A stretch of 64,000 bases of DNA from an uncultured Acetatifactor sp. (GTDB lineage: Bacteria > Bacillota > Clostridia > Lachnospirales > Lachnospiraceae), in contig CAJTMX010000014.1 of NCBI GenBank assembly GCA_910577235.1, forward strand, positions 32,925-96,924, in the 5' to 3' direction. The notes under the pieces were generated by a model. It saw only the letters and a list, made by a program, of their open reading frames with translations. It did no database searches and was not told the DNA's origin. The position numbers were made by a program, and so were the translations under genes. Below are positions 49,996 through 58,902 of the stretch, in pieces (positions within the stretch are counted from its first letter, which is position 1; every line of letters begins with the position of its first letter).

Positions 49996-52059
49996 CTAGA
50001 TTTCCCCTGTTTCCAGCATACTGTCAATGGTAGCCTTTAATACTCCTATCGCCTCAATGATTCCTGTACCCTCCATCTGGCAGGCGGCAATGGACATATG
50101 GCCTCCGCCGCCCATGCGCTCCATGATCAGCTGCACGTTAACTTCATCTATGGACCGGGCGCTGATATATATTTTACCCTGATAATCCGTTAGCACAAAG
50201 CTGGCCTTAATCCCTTTGATATTCAAAAGTTCGTTGGCAGCCTGCGCCCCCACGATGGTAGGGCTGGGGAGGTCGTCGCTGGTACATACGGAGATAGCAA
50301 AATTCTGCCTATATATCTCGGCCTGACTGACGGCATCCGCCTTGGCTTTGTACTCGTTCGCGTCCTCACGGAAAAGCTTTCTGACTCTCGTCACATCCGC
50401 GCCGTTGCGGCGAAGGAATGCGGCCGCCTCAAATGTCCTCACCCCGGCCTTGCTGACAAAATTGTTGGTATCTATCATAATGCCGGAATACATGCAATCT
50501 GCCTCCTCGGGGCGGATCTTGATGTTGTCATAGGTATACTGCAATATCTCGGATACCATCTCGCAGGCAGATGACGCATAGGGTTCCACATAAGAGAGCG
50601 TTGCGTTCTCGATCGTCTCGTTGCCCGCCCTGTGGTGATCCAGCACCACCACGGATTTACAGAATCGCAGCAGATCCGGGCATTCCGTAATGGATGGCTT
50701 GTTCACATCCACAACCACCAGCACCACATTGCCTCCGGCAATCTCTATTGCCCTCTGGTTGTCTATGATCATATCCTCTTCGTAGTCCGGGTTATTGCGA
50801 AACAGTTCCAATAGGGGCTGTATAGACGCGGGAGCATCATTTAATACGATATGCGCTTTTCTCTCCAGCGTCTGTGCTATCCTATAGATACCCACCGTCG
50901 CTCCAAAGCTGTCCGCATCCGGAATCCTGTGTCCCATCACCAGCACGGTATCCTTGGCCGTAATGATCTCCCTGAGTGCATGAGCCTTTACGCGGGCCTT
51001 TACACGGGTATTTTTCTCCACCTGCTGACTCTTGCCGCCATAGTAGGTGACGCTCTCCGGAGTCTTGATTACAGCCTGGTCACCGCCACGTCCCAGAGCC
51101 AGATCGATGGCGTTACGGGCAAACTCATAGTTCTGCGCATAGGTCAGACCATCCAGCCCTACGCCCATGCTGATAGTCACTGCCATCTCATTGCCAATAT
51201 TTACTGTCTTAACCTCTTCCAGCAGTTCAAAGCGGTTCTCCTGCAGCTGCGCTATAGCCTTTTTGCGCAGTATGATCAGATATTTGTCCTTTTCCAGCTT
51301 TTTAGATATACCGTCCAGAGAAGATATATATTTGTTGACTTTTCTGTCGATCAAGGCGATCAGCAGGGAACGTCTGACCTCCTCAACGCTCTCCAGCGCC
51401 TCATCGTAATTGTCCAGATACACCATGCCTACCGCCAACGACTGATCGTCCACCTCCTGCAAGGCAATATGCAGCGCCGTCTCATCAAACAGATACATGG
51501 CGATCAGATAACCATTGTATCCCTCAGCCTGAATCATATCGCTGTGCTCAGCCATTTCCTTCAAGGAGATCCTCTTAAAACGGACCACGTACTCGTTGTC
51601 CTCATAGTGCAGTTCATATTGCGCCTCATCCAAACCGCTGTCGTCCGGCAGCCTGTCCCGGGTTAGAGTGGGAAACAGTCCGGTCAATGACTTACGATAG
51701 CCCTTGGGCTGATGTACCACCATTTCAAAGGCTGTATTGGTCCATATCACTTTGCCCCCGTCATCCAACAGCGCATAGGGAATCTCCAGATCGCGCAGCA
51801 GTTTCTTCTGTATCTGTCCGTATTCTGTGGCAAAGCTGATCAGCTCATTCATGACCAGAGGTTTATTGTAAAAATAAAGCGTCAGGGTGATAGCCAGGTA
51901 AAAAACGGTAAAACAGGTTACAATTCCCCCCGCGCGGTAGTCGATCAAAAATACAGCCGCGGATACGGCGCACAGCAGGATTCCCAAATATATGATAAAA
52001 TTAAGATATGTCTTAATACGGCCCTTTAATCTGATATATTTTTTCATATGTTTTGCCAT
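49996..52059 (-). CDS. gdpP: Cyclic-di-AMP phosphodiesterase GdpP
   Basis: A 687-residue membrane enzyme that degrades c-di-AMP, which controls potassium uptake and wall stress. Two membrane helices (about residues 17-60) come first, then a PAS-like domain (about 85-150), a degenerate GGDEF domain (about 175-305), and the DHH-DHHA1 catalytic part. In the last, VMGHRIPDADSFGA, VVVDVNKPS and VVLDHHRAG carry the metal ligands, and GGGGHMSIAACQ closes the DHHA1 domain. GGAG precedes the ATG. It heads gdpP-rplI-dnaB. TrkA and an antiporter at 59.6-62.3 kb are plausible targets of the signal. Confidence 0.96.
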   Translation of the reverse strand: MAKHMKKYIRLKGRIKTYLNFIIYLGILLCAVSAAVFLIDYRAGGIVTCFTVFYLAITLTLYFYNKPLVMNELISFATEYGQIQKKLLRDLEIPYALLDDGGKVIWTNTAFEMVVHQPKGYRKSLTGLFPTLTRDRLPDDSGLDEAQYELHYEDNEYVVRFKRISLKEMAEHSDMIQAEGYNGYLIAMYLFDETALHIALQEVDDQSLAVGMVYLDNYDEALESVEEVRRSLLIALIDRKVNKYISSLDGISKKLEKDKYLIILRKKAIAQLQENRFELLEEVKTVNIGNEMAVTISMGVGLDGLTYAQNYEFARNAIDLALGRGGDQAVIKTPESVTYYGGKSQQVEKNTRVKARVKAHALREIITAKDTVLVMGHRIPDADSFGATVGIYRIAQTLERKAHIVLNDAPASIQPLLELFRNNPDYEEDMIIDNQRAIEIAGGNVVLVVVDVNKPSITECPDLLRFCKSVVVLDHHRAGNETIENATLSYVEPYASSACEMVSEILQYTYDNIKIRPEEADCMYSGIMIDTNNFVSKAGVRTFEAAAFLRRNGADVTRVRKLFREDANEYKAKADAVSQAEIYRQNFAISVCTSDDLPSPTIVGAQAANELLNIKGIKASFVLTDYQGKIYISARSIDEVNVQLIMERMGGGGHMSIAACQMEGTGIIEAIGVLKATIDSMLETGEI

Positions 52060-52106
52060 TGTCTTTCTCCAATTCAGCTATCTGCCCGACCCAGCCTTTT
52101 GTGGAT

Positions 52107-52135
52107 ATTGTACCATAGTTTGGCGCATTATGCCA
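52107..52135 (-). promoter_or_regulatory. Promoter of gdpP-rplI-dnaB
   Basis: Minus strand TGGCAT (52135-52130), 17 bases, TACAAT (52112-52107). The -35 box is weak. Confidence 0.45.
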
Positions 52136-52217
52136 CTAATTAATTTGTCAAGTCCCGGGAGCTTTCCCCGGATTCCATCGATTTGCAGCGGAAAACGGGG
52201 ATGAAAATATACACGGA

Positions 52218-53231
52218 TCATTTCATTTTCTCTCTGAAGGCATCCATGCTCTCCGTTCTGGCTGCCGCTTTATACCATATACGCAGCGTCTCTATGTTCT
52301 CTTCTTGCCGCACTGCATACAGAATATCCTCCGGAATAGCACCCAGGTCATCCAATAAATCCAGAATAACCTGACGGCTTTGACACAGAATACCTTGTTG
52401 TATTCCCTGTTGCATTCCCTTCTCAACTAGAATCTCCGACAAATTACACATAGACTGCATCCTCCCTTCAGTCTCTACCTGCATAATCATTCCATACTCT
52501 TTTTCCAGTATTGCCTTCTTTTCTCTCACATGTATCCCGGATAACAGCACTTCCAGCATGGCAATCAGCCTGTTTCCCGACGGTTTCTCTCCAGGCGCGC
52601 TGCGCATATTGATTATAACTCCCTGCATCAGTTCTACCCGATGGGCATTATCCCCGTCTCCATACACGGTCTTTCGCTCCAGATTGATCTCCTCTATGGA
52701 GTCTCCTCTTTCTCCGCTGTCCATACATATCCAAATGCTGCGCACGTTCTTCAGACTGTCATAATCCGTATTGTAAAATTCCGTATTCTTTTGGGCCGAG
52801 ACCATCCTAGCCAGGTAATACACGATCCTGTTCTCCAAATGGTATCCCAATGCGCCATGGCCCGTCAGCTTTTGTGCCTCCAAATTGATGAGAAATTTCA
52901 CTTTTGCCTGTCCAAGACGCGCGCTAAAACGGATATCGTAAAATATAGTGCCCTCCCCCGGAACATTGTCCTCTGTCTTGTCTTCCCGGACTCTGCCCAA
53001 ATTGCTCAGCCCCGGGTCCAGCGCCGCCGATGCCACCTCAATATCATTCCCTATGCAGGATATGATATCTTCTATCTCCATATCCCTGCATTCCTGAATG
53101 GTATACTTCAATATACGTGCCAGTATCTGCTTGTCTGCCAGCAGATACTTTACGTTGGCATCATAAGCGGCAGTGCCCCCGGCAGCCACAACGGCCCGGG
53201 ATAAGTAGGTATCCTCTACCTGACTGTGCAT
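52218..53231 (-). CDS. Rpn/PD-(D/E)XK nuclease family protein
   Basis: A 337-residue protein of the Rpn (recombination-promoting nuclease, transposase-like) family, common in several copies in Lachnospiraceae. The N-terminal NVKYLLADKQILARILK leads to the core with FYDIRFSARLG and KFLINLEAQKL, where the acidic residues (D, E-x-Q) match the PD-(D/E)XK active site. A Gln-rich EKGMQQGIQQGI stretch near residue 270 is typical of the family's tail. GGGAGG precedes the ATG. It sits alone between the gdpP and rpsR operons, next to a flagellin remnant, so this gap may be an insertion spot. Confidence 0.82.
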   Translation of the reverse strand: MHSQVEDTYLSRAVVAAGGTAAYDANVKYLLADKQILARILKYTIQECRDMEIEDIISCIGNDIEVASAALDPGLSNLGRVREDKTEDNVPGEGTIFYDIRFSARLGQAKVKFLINLEAQKLTGHGALGYHLENRIVYYLARMVSAQKNTEFYNTDYDSLKNVRSIWICMDSGERGDSIEEINLERKTVYGDGDNAHRVELMQGVIINMRSAPGEKPSGNRLIAMLEVLLSGIHVREKKAILEKEYGMIMQVETEGRMQSMCNLSEILVEKGMQQGIQQGILCQSRQVILDLLDDLGAIPEDILYAVRQEENIETLRIWYKAAARTESMDAFREKMK

Positions 53232-53489
53232 TTCATACCTCCCTGCTCTTGTCGCAGGAGATAATACTATCCGGAAATTTCCTGCCTGTATTCAATTATT
53301 TGTTGAATTCTTAGCATAGACTTTCCGATGTTCTGAATAGAGAATGACTCTGTCAAACTGAAAAAGAATATATGCTCTGAAAGTATAATAGCATACAGAC
53401 TAAAAATGTACAAGAGAAACTGCTATTTTTCACAAAATTTTTCATAAAATTTTTTCTGATGTCTCCGGATAAATCCGCAAATGCATTAA

Positions 53490-53627
53490 TTTATATCGCG
53501 CCCCGCCTTCCTTGGATCTAAGGCTATCAATACCGATACCCTCCGCACTCATGGCCTCGATTACGACTTCAATCTTGTTATTACTACTGCCTTCAGTGCC
53601 GACATGAAGATTGAGTTTGAGATTACC
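53490..53627 (-). pseudogene. Flagellin gene remnant
   Basis: Within an open frame of no credible overall function (53442-53876), this part reads LKLNLHVGTEGSSNNKIEVV and then IEAMSAEGIGIDSL. That closely follows the conserved segment of clostridial flagellins, where LHVGADA...NKI.V.I.AMSA..LGI..L is usual. The terminal flagellin domains needed for a filament are missing, and no flagellar genes are nearby. I infer a decayed fragment. The frame to the left of the match is unlike flagellin. Confidence 0.55.
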
Positions 53628-53841
53628 GATCACCGTCTTGGTTTCCTCTTTTCTCTCCCTCCTCTTTTCCGCCTTGGCCTTAATATCCACGAACTCATTG
53701 TTCCGGCCGGCTCCAATCCCTTTCCATGCACCTATGCTATTATGTAGTATAACTTCCCGGAATAGATGCGTCATTCGCAAAACTATCTTTGATGTCAGCT
53801 TCCTGCACAAGAACAGTACCGCCATTCGCTGACAAAACAAA

Positions 53842-53878
53842 AAATGACCAGCTACCCAAAACAGGTGACTGGTCATTT
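53842..53878 (-). terminator. Terminator after rpsR
   Basis: Minus-strand 10-bp perfect stem AAATGACCAG/CTGGTCATTT (53878-53869, 53851-53842) with a 17-base loop, running into TTTG. It ends the rpsF-ssb-rpsR operon. Confidence 0.88.
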
Positions 53879-53900
53879 CCGATCTAAATATTGCGATTCC

Positions 53901-54164
53901 TTAGTCCTGAACGTAAGGCATCAGTGCAACGTGACGCGCTCTCTTGATCGCGGATGTCAACGCTCTCTGGTGCTTTGCGCAGTTGCCGGTGATACGGCGA
54001 GGCAGGATCTTACCTCTCTCGGACACATATCTCTTCAGCTTATTGGTATCCTTGTAATCGATCACATTATCCTTGCCGCAAAATACGCAGACTTTTCTCT
54101 TTCTGCGGATGCCGCCCTTTTTTCTCATCGGAGAATCAGATTTCTCTGCTTTATTGTAAGCCAT
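53901..54164 (-). CDS. rpsR: Ribosomal protein S18
   Basis: An 87-residue small-subunit protein that binds next to S6. The core RRKRKVCVFCGKDNVIDYKD and GKILPRRITGNCAKHQRALTSAIKRARHVALMPY are typical. It keeps a zinc-binding type of cysteine set (CVFC and NCAKH). GGGAGG lies eight bases before the ATG. It is the last gene of rpsF-ssb-rpsR. Confidence 0.97.
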   Translation of the reverse strand: MAYNKAEKSDSPMRKKGGIRRKRKVCVFCGKDNVIDYKDTNKLKRYVSERGKILPRRITGNCAKHQRALTSAIKRARHVALMPYVQD

Positions 54165-54196
54165 TTTCAGTGCCTCCCATCTTAAATAATCGTCAA

Positions 54197-54658
54197 TTAG
54201 TTAAACGGCAATTCCTCGTCTATCCCGTCAGGAATATTCATGAAACCATCGCCTGCGCCGCTGGGCGCGGGAGCGCTGTTATTGCCGCCCATGTAACCAC
54301 CGCCATTGTATCCGCCGTCACCATTGCCCGCCGATGCATTTTTGCTCTCGGCAAACTCGATCTCATCTACCATGACGCGGACACTATAGACCATCTGACC
54401 ATCCTTGTTGGTATAGTTATCATTCTGAATCCTGCCGCATACCACGATCTTCACGCCTTTGCGCAGGTAACGCTCAATAAACTCGGCCTGTTTGCCGAAA
54501 GCGGTACAGTTAAAGAAATCCGCGTCAGGCTCGCCGTCGCGCTTAAATCTCCTGTCTACCGCAATGGAAAAACGCGCCACCGCAGTCTGGCTGGCTCCCT
54601 GAGAATATCTCACTTCAGGGTCTCTGGTCAAACGTCCCATAAGAATAACTTTGTTCAT
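54197..54658 (-). CDS. ssb: Single-stranded DNA-binding protein
   Basis: A 153-residue SSB. The OB fold begins MNKVILMGRLTRDPEVRYSQ and includes FNCTAFGKQAEFIERYLRKG. A Gly/Asn-rich linker (about residues 112-138) leads to the acidic tip DGIDEELPF, which binds partner proteins. It lies between the S6 and S18 genes, the classic order, and its ribosome site is weak. Confidence 0.97.
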   Translation of the reverse strand: MNKVILMGRLTRDPEVRYSQGASQTAVARFSIAVDRRFKRDGEPDADFFNCTAFGKQAEFIERYLRKGVKIVVCGRIQNDNYTNKDGQMVYSVRVMVDEIEFAESKNASAGNGDGGYNGGGYMGGNNSAPAPSGAGDGFMNIPDGIDEELPFN

Positions 54659-54675
54659 GCTTTATCTCGCTTTCT

Positions 54676-54966
54676 TTATGCCTCGTCCTGTCTAACGACT
54701 AAGTATCTGATGACATTGTCCATAATGCGGACACGGCTCTCGATCTCCGCAGGCACGGTAGGCTCTGCATCAAATCTGATAAAGTAGTAGAAACCTTCCT
54801 TCATCTTCTGAACCTCGTAAGCAAGTCTCTTCTTGCCCCACTCATCCACCTCTGTGATGGTACCGCCAAATCTCTCTACGAGAGCCTTGCACTTCTCAAC
54901 GATCTGTGCTCTCTCTTCGTCCTCGATCTTAGCGCTAACAACAACGGCTAATTCGTACTTGTTCAT
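54676..54966 (-). CDS. rpsF: Ribosomal protein S6
   Basis: A 96-residue small-subunit protein, beginning MNKYELAVVVSAKIEDEERA and with EVDEWGKKRLAYEVQKMKEGFYYF, typical of the family. AAGGAGG precedes the ATG. The GC-rich leader just upstream (around 54985-55015, CTCCCGGTGAGGCGGGGG on the minus strand) could be the S6:S18 autoregulatory motif seen in many bacteria, but I cannot confirm the fold. Confidence 0.97.
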   Translation of the reverse strand: MNKYELAVVVSAKIEDEERAQIVEKCKALVERFGGTITEVDEWGKKRLAYEVQKMKEGFYYFIRFDAEPTVPAEIESRVRIMDNVIRYLVVRQDEA

Positions 54967-55044
54967 TAATAAGTTACCTCCTTTTGGTCTCTGGCCCCCG
55001 CCTCACCGGGAGCAAGGAATTAATATATCACAGCTACCAATGAT

Positions 55045-55072
55045 ACCATACTGATTCCGGAAAAGCAAGCAA
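55045..55072 (-). promoter_or_regulatory. Candidate promoter of rpsF-ssb-rpsR
   Basis: Minus strand TTGCTT (55072-55067), 16 bases, TATGGT (55050-55045), about 80 bases before rpsF. Confidence 0.45.
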
Positions 55073-55107
55073 AAACTTAACTTTTCTCCGATTTTTCACC
55101 AAAAAGA

Positions 55108-55290
55108 TCACTCCGCAGGCAATATCTCCTTAATGTTTTTCTCAAGCAGCCGCCGGGCGATCATAATCTGATGCCCGCAGCCCATGCATTTCAGCCGGAA
55201 ATCCGCTCCCACACGGAGCACCTCCCATTCTCTGCTGCCGCAGGGATGTTGCTTTTTCAGTTTCAAAATATCTCCTATATTGATCTCCAT
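55108..55290 (-). CDS. DUF951 family protein
   Basis: A 60-residue protein of the DUF951 family: INIGDILKLKKQHPCGSREWEVLRVGADFRLKC in pieces and CMGCGHQIMIAR, with a three-cysteine set that may bind zinc. It is nearly always found near rpsF or ychF in Firmicutes; function unknown. The ATG at 55290 is six bases after GAAGG. Confidence 0.92.
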   Translation of the reverse strand: MEINIGDILKLKKQHPCGSREWEVLRVGADFRLKCMGCGHQIMIARRLLEKNIKEILPAE

Positions 55291-55373
55291 CTTCATCCTT
55301 CTTTCCGTCTTTTGATCTTCAGTCCGCCATTATCCACAGAAAGTATAATTATGGTTTACCGAAAAAACTTTCC

Positions 55374-56213
55374 TCAAAAATGCCCCGCCATGAAATCTTT
55401 CACTACTCCCATGAATTCCCGGAACATATTATTGGGCAGCGTCCAGGGATAAGAGCTGGCCGCCAGTCCCTGCACATGTTCGTAGCCTGCGCCTCTGGCC
55501 AGATGCAGCGCCCGGTACATATGGAAATTGTTGGTCACAAGCACCACGCTGTCCTCGCCGCGGTTTAACAGGTTGCCGCTGAACTCCAGATTTTCACAGG
55601 TATTGCGCGACGCCTCCTCCATCTGTATCCGCTCCGGCGCTATCCCCGCTCCCACCAAGTAATCGTACATGCCTCTGGCCTCGCTCACCGGCTCGTTGCT
55701 GCCCTGGCAGCCGGATACTATGACCCGGGTGTCAGGGTTATCCCGCAGATAGACCAGCGCCCGGTCCAGTCGGCGGCGCAGCACATCGCTGGGACCGTTT
55801 GCCCTGATCTGCGCGCCCAGTATCACGCAATAATCTGCCCCCGGCTGCGCCTGTGCTCCAAACTGTGTCATGATCAGCCCCTCCACCGCCACGAAAGCCG
55901 TCAGGCCCACGCCTACCAGCAAGCCCCAGCAGAGCTTGACCCACCGGGGTATGCTCTTTGTCTTCTGACAGTACAGCAAGCCGCCCCATACGCACAATGC
56001 CAGCCCGCCGGCTCCCCATATCAGGAAAAACCAGGAGCCGAAACGCACAAACAGCAGAATAAACAGACAGTAAAGCAGGCACAGGATTCCCAGCCCCAGC
56101 AGCAGTGCTCCTGCCGCCACTCCCGCAGGGCGCTTTTTCCCCCGGCGGTACACATATATGACTCTCTTGGTCTTGTTATAGGGGATAAGCTCTTCCCTTT
56201 TTTTCCTCCGCAT
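55374..56213 (-). CDS. YdcF/DUF218-family membrane protein
   Basis: A 279-residue protein. Three to four membrane helices come first (about residues 30-60, 65-82 and 92-118), after a basic head. A DUF218 domain follows (about 130-275) with DYCVILGAQIRANGPSDVLRRRLDRAL, VIVSGCQGSNEPVSEA and VLVTNNFHMYRAL. Family members act in envelope carrier-lipid or vancomycin-related steps (SanA, ElyC), but the exact role here is open. GGAGG lies seven bases before the ATG at 56213. Confidence 0.88.
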   Translation of the reverse strand: MRRKKREELIPYNKTKRVIYVYRRGKKRPAGVAAGALLLGLGILCLLYCLFILLFVRFGSWFFLIWGAGGLALCVWGGLLYCQKTKSIPRWVKLCWGLLVGVGLTAFVAVEGLIMTQFGAQAQPGADYCVILGAQIRANGPSDVLRRRLDRALVYLRDNPDTRVIVSGCQGSNEPVSEARGMYDYLVGAGIAPERIQMEEASRNTCENLEFSGNLLNRGEDSVVLVTNNFHMYRALHLARGAGYEHVQGLAASSYPWTLPNNMFREFMGVVKDFMAGHF

Positions 56214-56319
56214 GGCAATACCTCCGGATTTTCGCCTTTTATTCATTGTATTTACTTATTGTAACAGAAAAATCAGGGCTCCTCAACAGCCGAAAGGCCG
56301 CGGAATTCTTAAATTTTTC

Positions 56320-56385
56320 TTAGTAAAAAAGAACTTGGGTTTTTTACTATAAGTACTTGTCTAAATTGTCTAGAAATGCTAATAT
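56320..56385 (+). promoter_or_regulatory. Promoter of the second glgC-glgD pair, with upstream AT hairpin
   Basis: TTGTCT (56357-56362), 17 bases, TAATAT (56380-56385). Just upstream lies a 10-bp inverted repeat, TAGTAAAAAA (56320-56329) and TTTTTTACTA (56340-56349), which could be an operator or a cruciform. Confidence 0.6.
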
Positions 56386-56441
56386 ATAACAAAGTGTGGT
56401 ATGCAATTTACACTAAATAAGTATCAAAAAGGAGAATCCGT

Positions 56442-57650
56442 ATGGCAAAAGAAATGATTGCGATGATTCTGGCCGGCGGACAGGGCTCTCGGCTGTATGC
56501 CCTGACACAGAAGCTGGCTAAACCTGCAGTTCCTTTTGGCGGAAAGTATCGAATTATTGACTTCCCCTTATCCAACTGCGTCAACTCAGGCATAGACACT
56601 GTCGGTATCCTGACCCAGTACCAGCCTCTGGTGCTGAACGAATACATTGGCAACGGACAGCCCTGGGACCTGGACCGTCTCTACGGCGGCGTACATGTAC
56701 TCCCCCCCTATCAGCAGGCACAGGGGTCTGCCTGGTACAAAGGCACGGCAAACGCGATCTACCAGAATCTGTCCTTTATCAAGCGCTACGATCCGGAGTA
56801 TGTGATCATTCTCTCCGGCGACCAGATCTGTAAACAGGACTACAATGATTTTCTGCAGTTCCATAAGGAAAAAGGCGCGGAGTTCAGCGTAGCGGTCATG
56901 GAGGTTCCCTGGGATGAAGCCTCCCGTTTCGGACTGATGGTGGCCGATGAGAACGACAAGATCACAGAATTCCAGGAGAAACCCAAGAATCCCAAGTCTA
57001 ATCTGGCATCCATGGGTATCTATATCTTTAACCGGGATATTCTGGAGAAATATCTGATCGAGGATGAGGCTGATCCCAACTCCTCCAATGACTTCGGAAA
57101 CAATATCATACCCAATCTGCTGCGGGACGGCCGTCAGATGTACGCCTATCATTTCAGCGGTTACTGGAAGGATGTAGGGACCATATCCTCTCTGTGGGAG
57201 GCCAATATGGAGATCATGGACCCCGAGACCTCCGGCATCAACCTGTTTGACGAGAGCTGGAAGATCTACAGCCGCAACAGCGGCATGACCGGTCACAAAG
57301 TGGGCAGCAATGCCGTGGTGGAAAACTCCATGATCACCGACGGCTGCCGCATTAACGGCCATGTAAAGCATTCCATTCTCTTCGCCGGCGTAAAGGTTGA
57401 ACCCGGCGCCACCGTTGAGGATGCCGTGATCATGGGCGGCAGCGTGATCCATGCCGGTGCCACCGTAAAGCACTGTATTGTAGCTGAGAACGCCGATATC
57501 GGTGTCAATGCCGTGGTCGGTGCCATGCCGGAAAACGGTGAGAATGGCGTAGCCACAGTGGGACCCGGTGTACGTGTGGGAGCCAGAGCCCTGGTGGGCC
57601 CCAACGCCATGGTAGAAAATGATGTAAAGGATGGTGAATCACTATGGTAA
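56442..57650 (+). CDS. glgC: Glucose-1-phosphate adenylyltransferase GlgC (second copy)
   Basis: A 402-residue paralogue of the GlgC at 12.6-13.9 kb. The nucleotide loop LAGGQGSRLY, FGGKYRIIDFPLSNC, the FQEKP site and the beta-helix are all present. The catalytic motif is changed: SGDHIYKMDY of the first copy reads SGDQICKQDY, keeping both aspartates but losing His, Tyr and Met. So it may be active with altered kinetics or substrate. AAAGGAG precedes the ATG. The last codons overlap the second glgD. Confidence 0.93.
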   Translation: MAKEMIAMILAGGQGSRLYALTQKLAKPAVPFGGKYRIIDFPLSNCVNSGIDTVGILTQYQPLVLNEYIGNGQPWDLDRLYGGVHVLPPYQQAQGSAWYKGTANAIYQNLSFIKRYDPEYVIILSGDQICKQDYNDFLQFHKEKGAEFSVAVMEVPWDEASRFGLMVADENDKITEFQEKPKNPKSNLASMGIYIFNRDILEKYLIEDEADPNSSNDFGNNIIPNLLRDGRQMYAYHFSGYWKDVGTISSLWEANMEIMDPETSGINLFDESWKIYSRNSGMTGHKVGSNAVVENSMITDGCRINGHVKHSILFAGVKVEPGATVEDAVIMGGSVIHAGATVKHCIVAENADIGVNAVVGAMPENGENGVATVGPGVRVGARALVGPNAMVENDVKDGESLW

Positions 57651-58795
57651 ATACAAATCAGGATGCCCTGGGCATTATTTTCCCCAACAGCTATGACAAT
57701 CAGGTTCCCGAGCTGGTGAGCGAGCGTCTGATGGCTTCCATTCCCTTCGCAAGCCGTTACCGCATGATCGACTTTCTGCTGTCCGGCATGGTAAACTGCG
57801 GCATAGATAATATTTCCGTAATCGTACGCAAAAATTACCGTTCCCTGCTGCGCCACTTAGGTTCCGGCCGGGAGTGGGATCTGACCCGCAAACACGGCGG
57901 TCTGAACATTGTACCTCCCTTTGCGGAGAAGACTGTCAAGGTGTACAACGGACGTGTGGAAGCTCTGGCCAGCATACTGGAGTTTTTGAAAATGCAGAGA
58001 GAGAAATATGTGGTCATCTCCGATGCCAATATTGTGGCCAATTTTGATTTTAACGCCATGATCGATGCACATGCCGCCAGCGGGGCGGACGTGACCATCG
58101 CTTATAAAAAGGAAGAGATCCCTTACGGTTTCATGAATCTGCAGCCCACGCTGACCACCGACTTATATTATACGTTAAATCTGGAGCAGGAGAGCGGCAG
58201 GGTCACTCAGATCAAGACCAATCCCAAGGAACATGGACCTCAGAATTTTTCCATGAATATATATCTCATCGACAGGGAACTGCTGATCGAGCAGATTTCC
58301 AACGCCTATGCCCATGGATTCAGCTATTTTGAGCGCGACATTCTGGCCCCGCAGCTGGAAGAATTAAAGGTATTTGGCTATGAGTATACGGGATACACCG
58401 CACGGATCAGCGATAAGAACAGCTATTTCAATGAGAATATGCGTTTGCTGCAGGATGAGAATCTGAACGCTCTCTTCGACCGCTCTCCCATCTACACCAG
58501 AGTGCGTGACGACAATCCTACCCGTTACATCGGAAGGTCCCGCGTCAAAAATTCCATGGTGGCCGATGGTTGCGTCATTGAGGGGGAGATCGAGAATTGC
58601 GTGCTGTTCAGAGGAGTTAAGGTAGGACGCGGTTCCGTGGTGAAAAACTGTATACTGATGCAGGACACCACGATTATGAACAATGTGGAGATGGAGTACA
58701 TTATCACCGACAAGGAAGTGACGATTTCCACCGGCAAGGAGTTAAAGGGCAACGATACATTCCCCATATTTGTCCCTGCCTATAAAGAAATCTAA
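57644..58795 (+). CDS. glgD: GlgD-type subunit (second copy)
   Basis: A 383-residue partner of the GlgC just upstream, overlapping it by seven bases (translation coupling). The fold is nucleotidyltransferase plus beta-helix, but the nucleotide loop is lost (IIFPNSYDNQVPELV at the front) and the catalytic block reads ISDANIVANFDFN, so it is non-catalytic. It is closer to GlgD of other clostridia than to GlgC. The first copy at 11.5 kb keeps a little more of the motif. The pair presumably forms a hetero-oligomer, and cross-pairing with the other set is possible. Confidence 0.9.
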   Translation: MVNTNQDALGIIFPNSYDNQVPELVSERLMASIPFASRYRMIDFLLSGMVNCGIDNISVIVRKNYRSLLRHLGSGREWDLTRKHGGLNIVPPFAEKTVKVYNGRVEALASILEFLKMQREKYVVISDANIVANFDFNAMIDAHAASGADVTIAYKKEEIPYGFMNLQPTLTTDLYYTLNLEQESGRVTQIKTNPKEHGPQNFSMNIYLIDRELLIEQISNAYAHGFSYFERDILAPQLEELKVFGYEYTGYTARISDKNSYFNENMRLLQDENLNALFDRSPIYTRVRDDNPTRYIGRSRVKNSMVADGCVIEGEIENCVLFRGVKVGRGSVVKNCILMQDTTIMNNVEMEYIITDKEVTISTGKELKGNDTFPIFVPAYKEI

Positions 58796-58829
58796 GAAAA
58801 GTCCAAAACATACCACAAGCACAGATGAT

Positions 58830-58865
58830 CCCAGGCAATCCGGCTCAAACGCCACTTTGCCTGGG
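58830..58865 (+). terminator. Candidate terminator after the second glgD
   Basis: A 9-bp perfect stem, CCCAGGCAA/TTGCCTGGG (58830-58838, 58857-58865), with TAATTCTT after it. The weak T run makes read-through to the sirtuin gene likely. Confidence 0.55.
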
Positions 58866-58902
58866 TAATTCTTACCGCTCGGCATTCTGAAAGGAGGATC
58901 TC

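Noticed and set aside
53442..53876. An intact 144-residue protein
   Set aside because: Only about 46 residues look like a known protein (flagellin); the start lacks a ribosome site and overlaps the rpsR terminator. Treated as a remnant.
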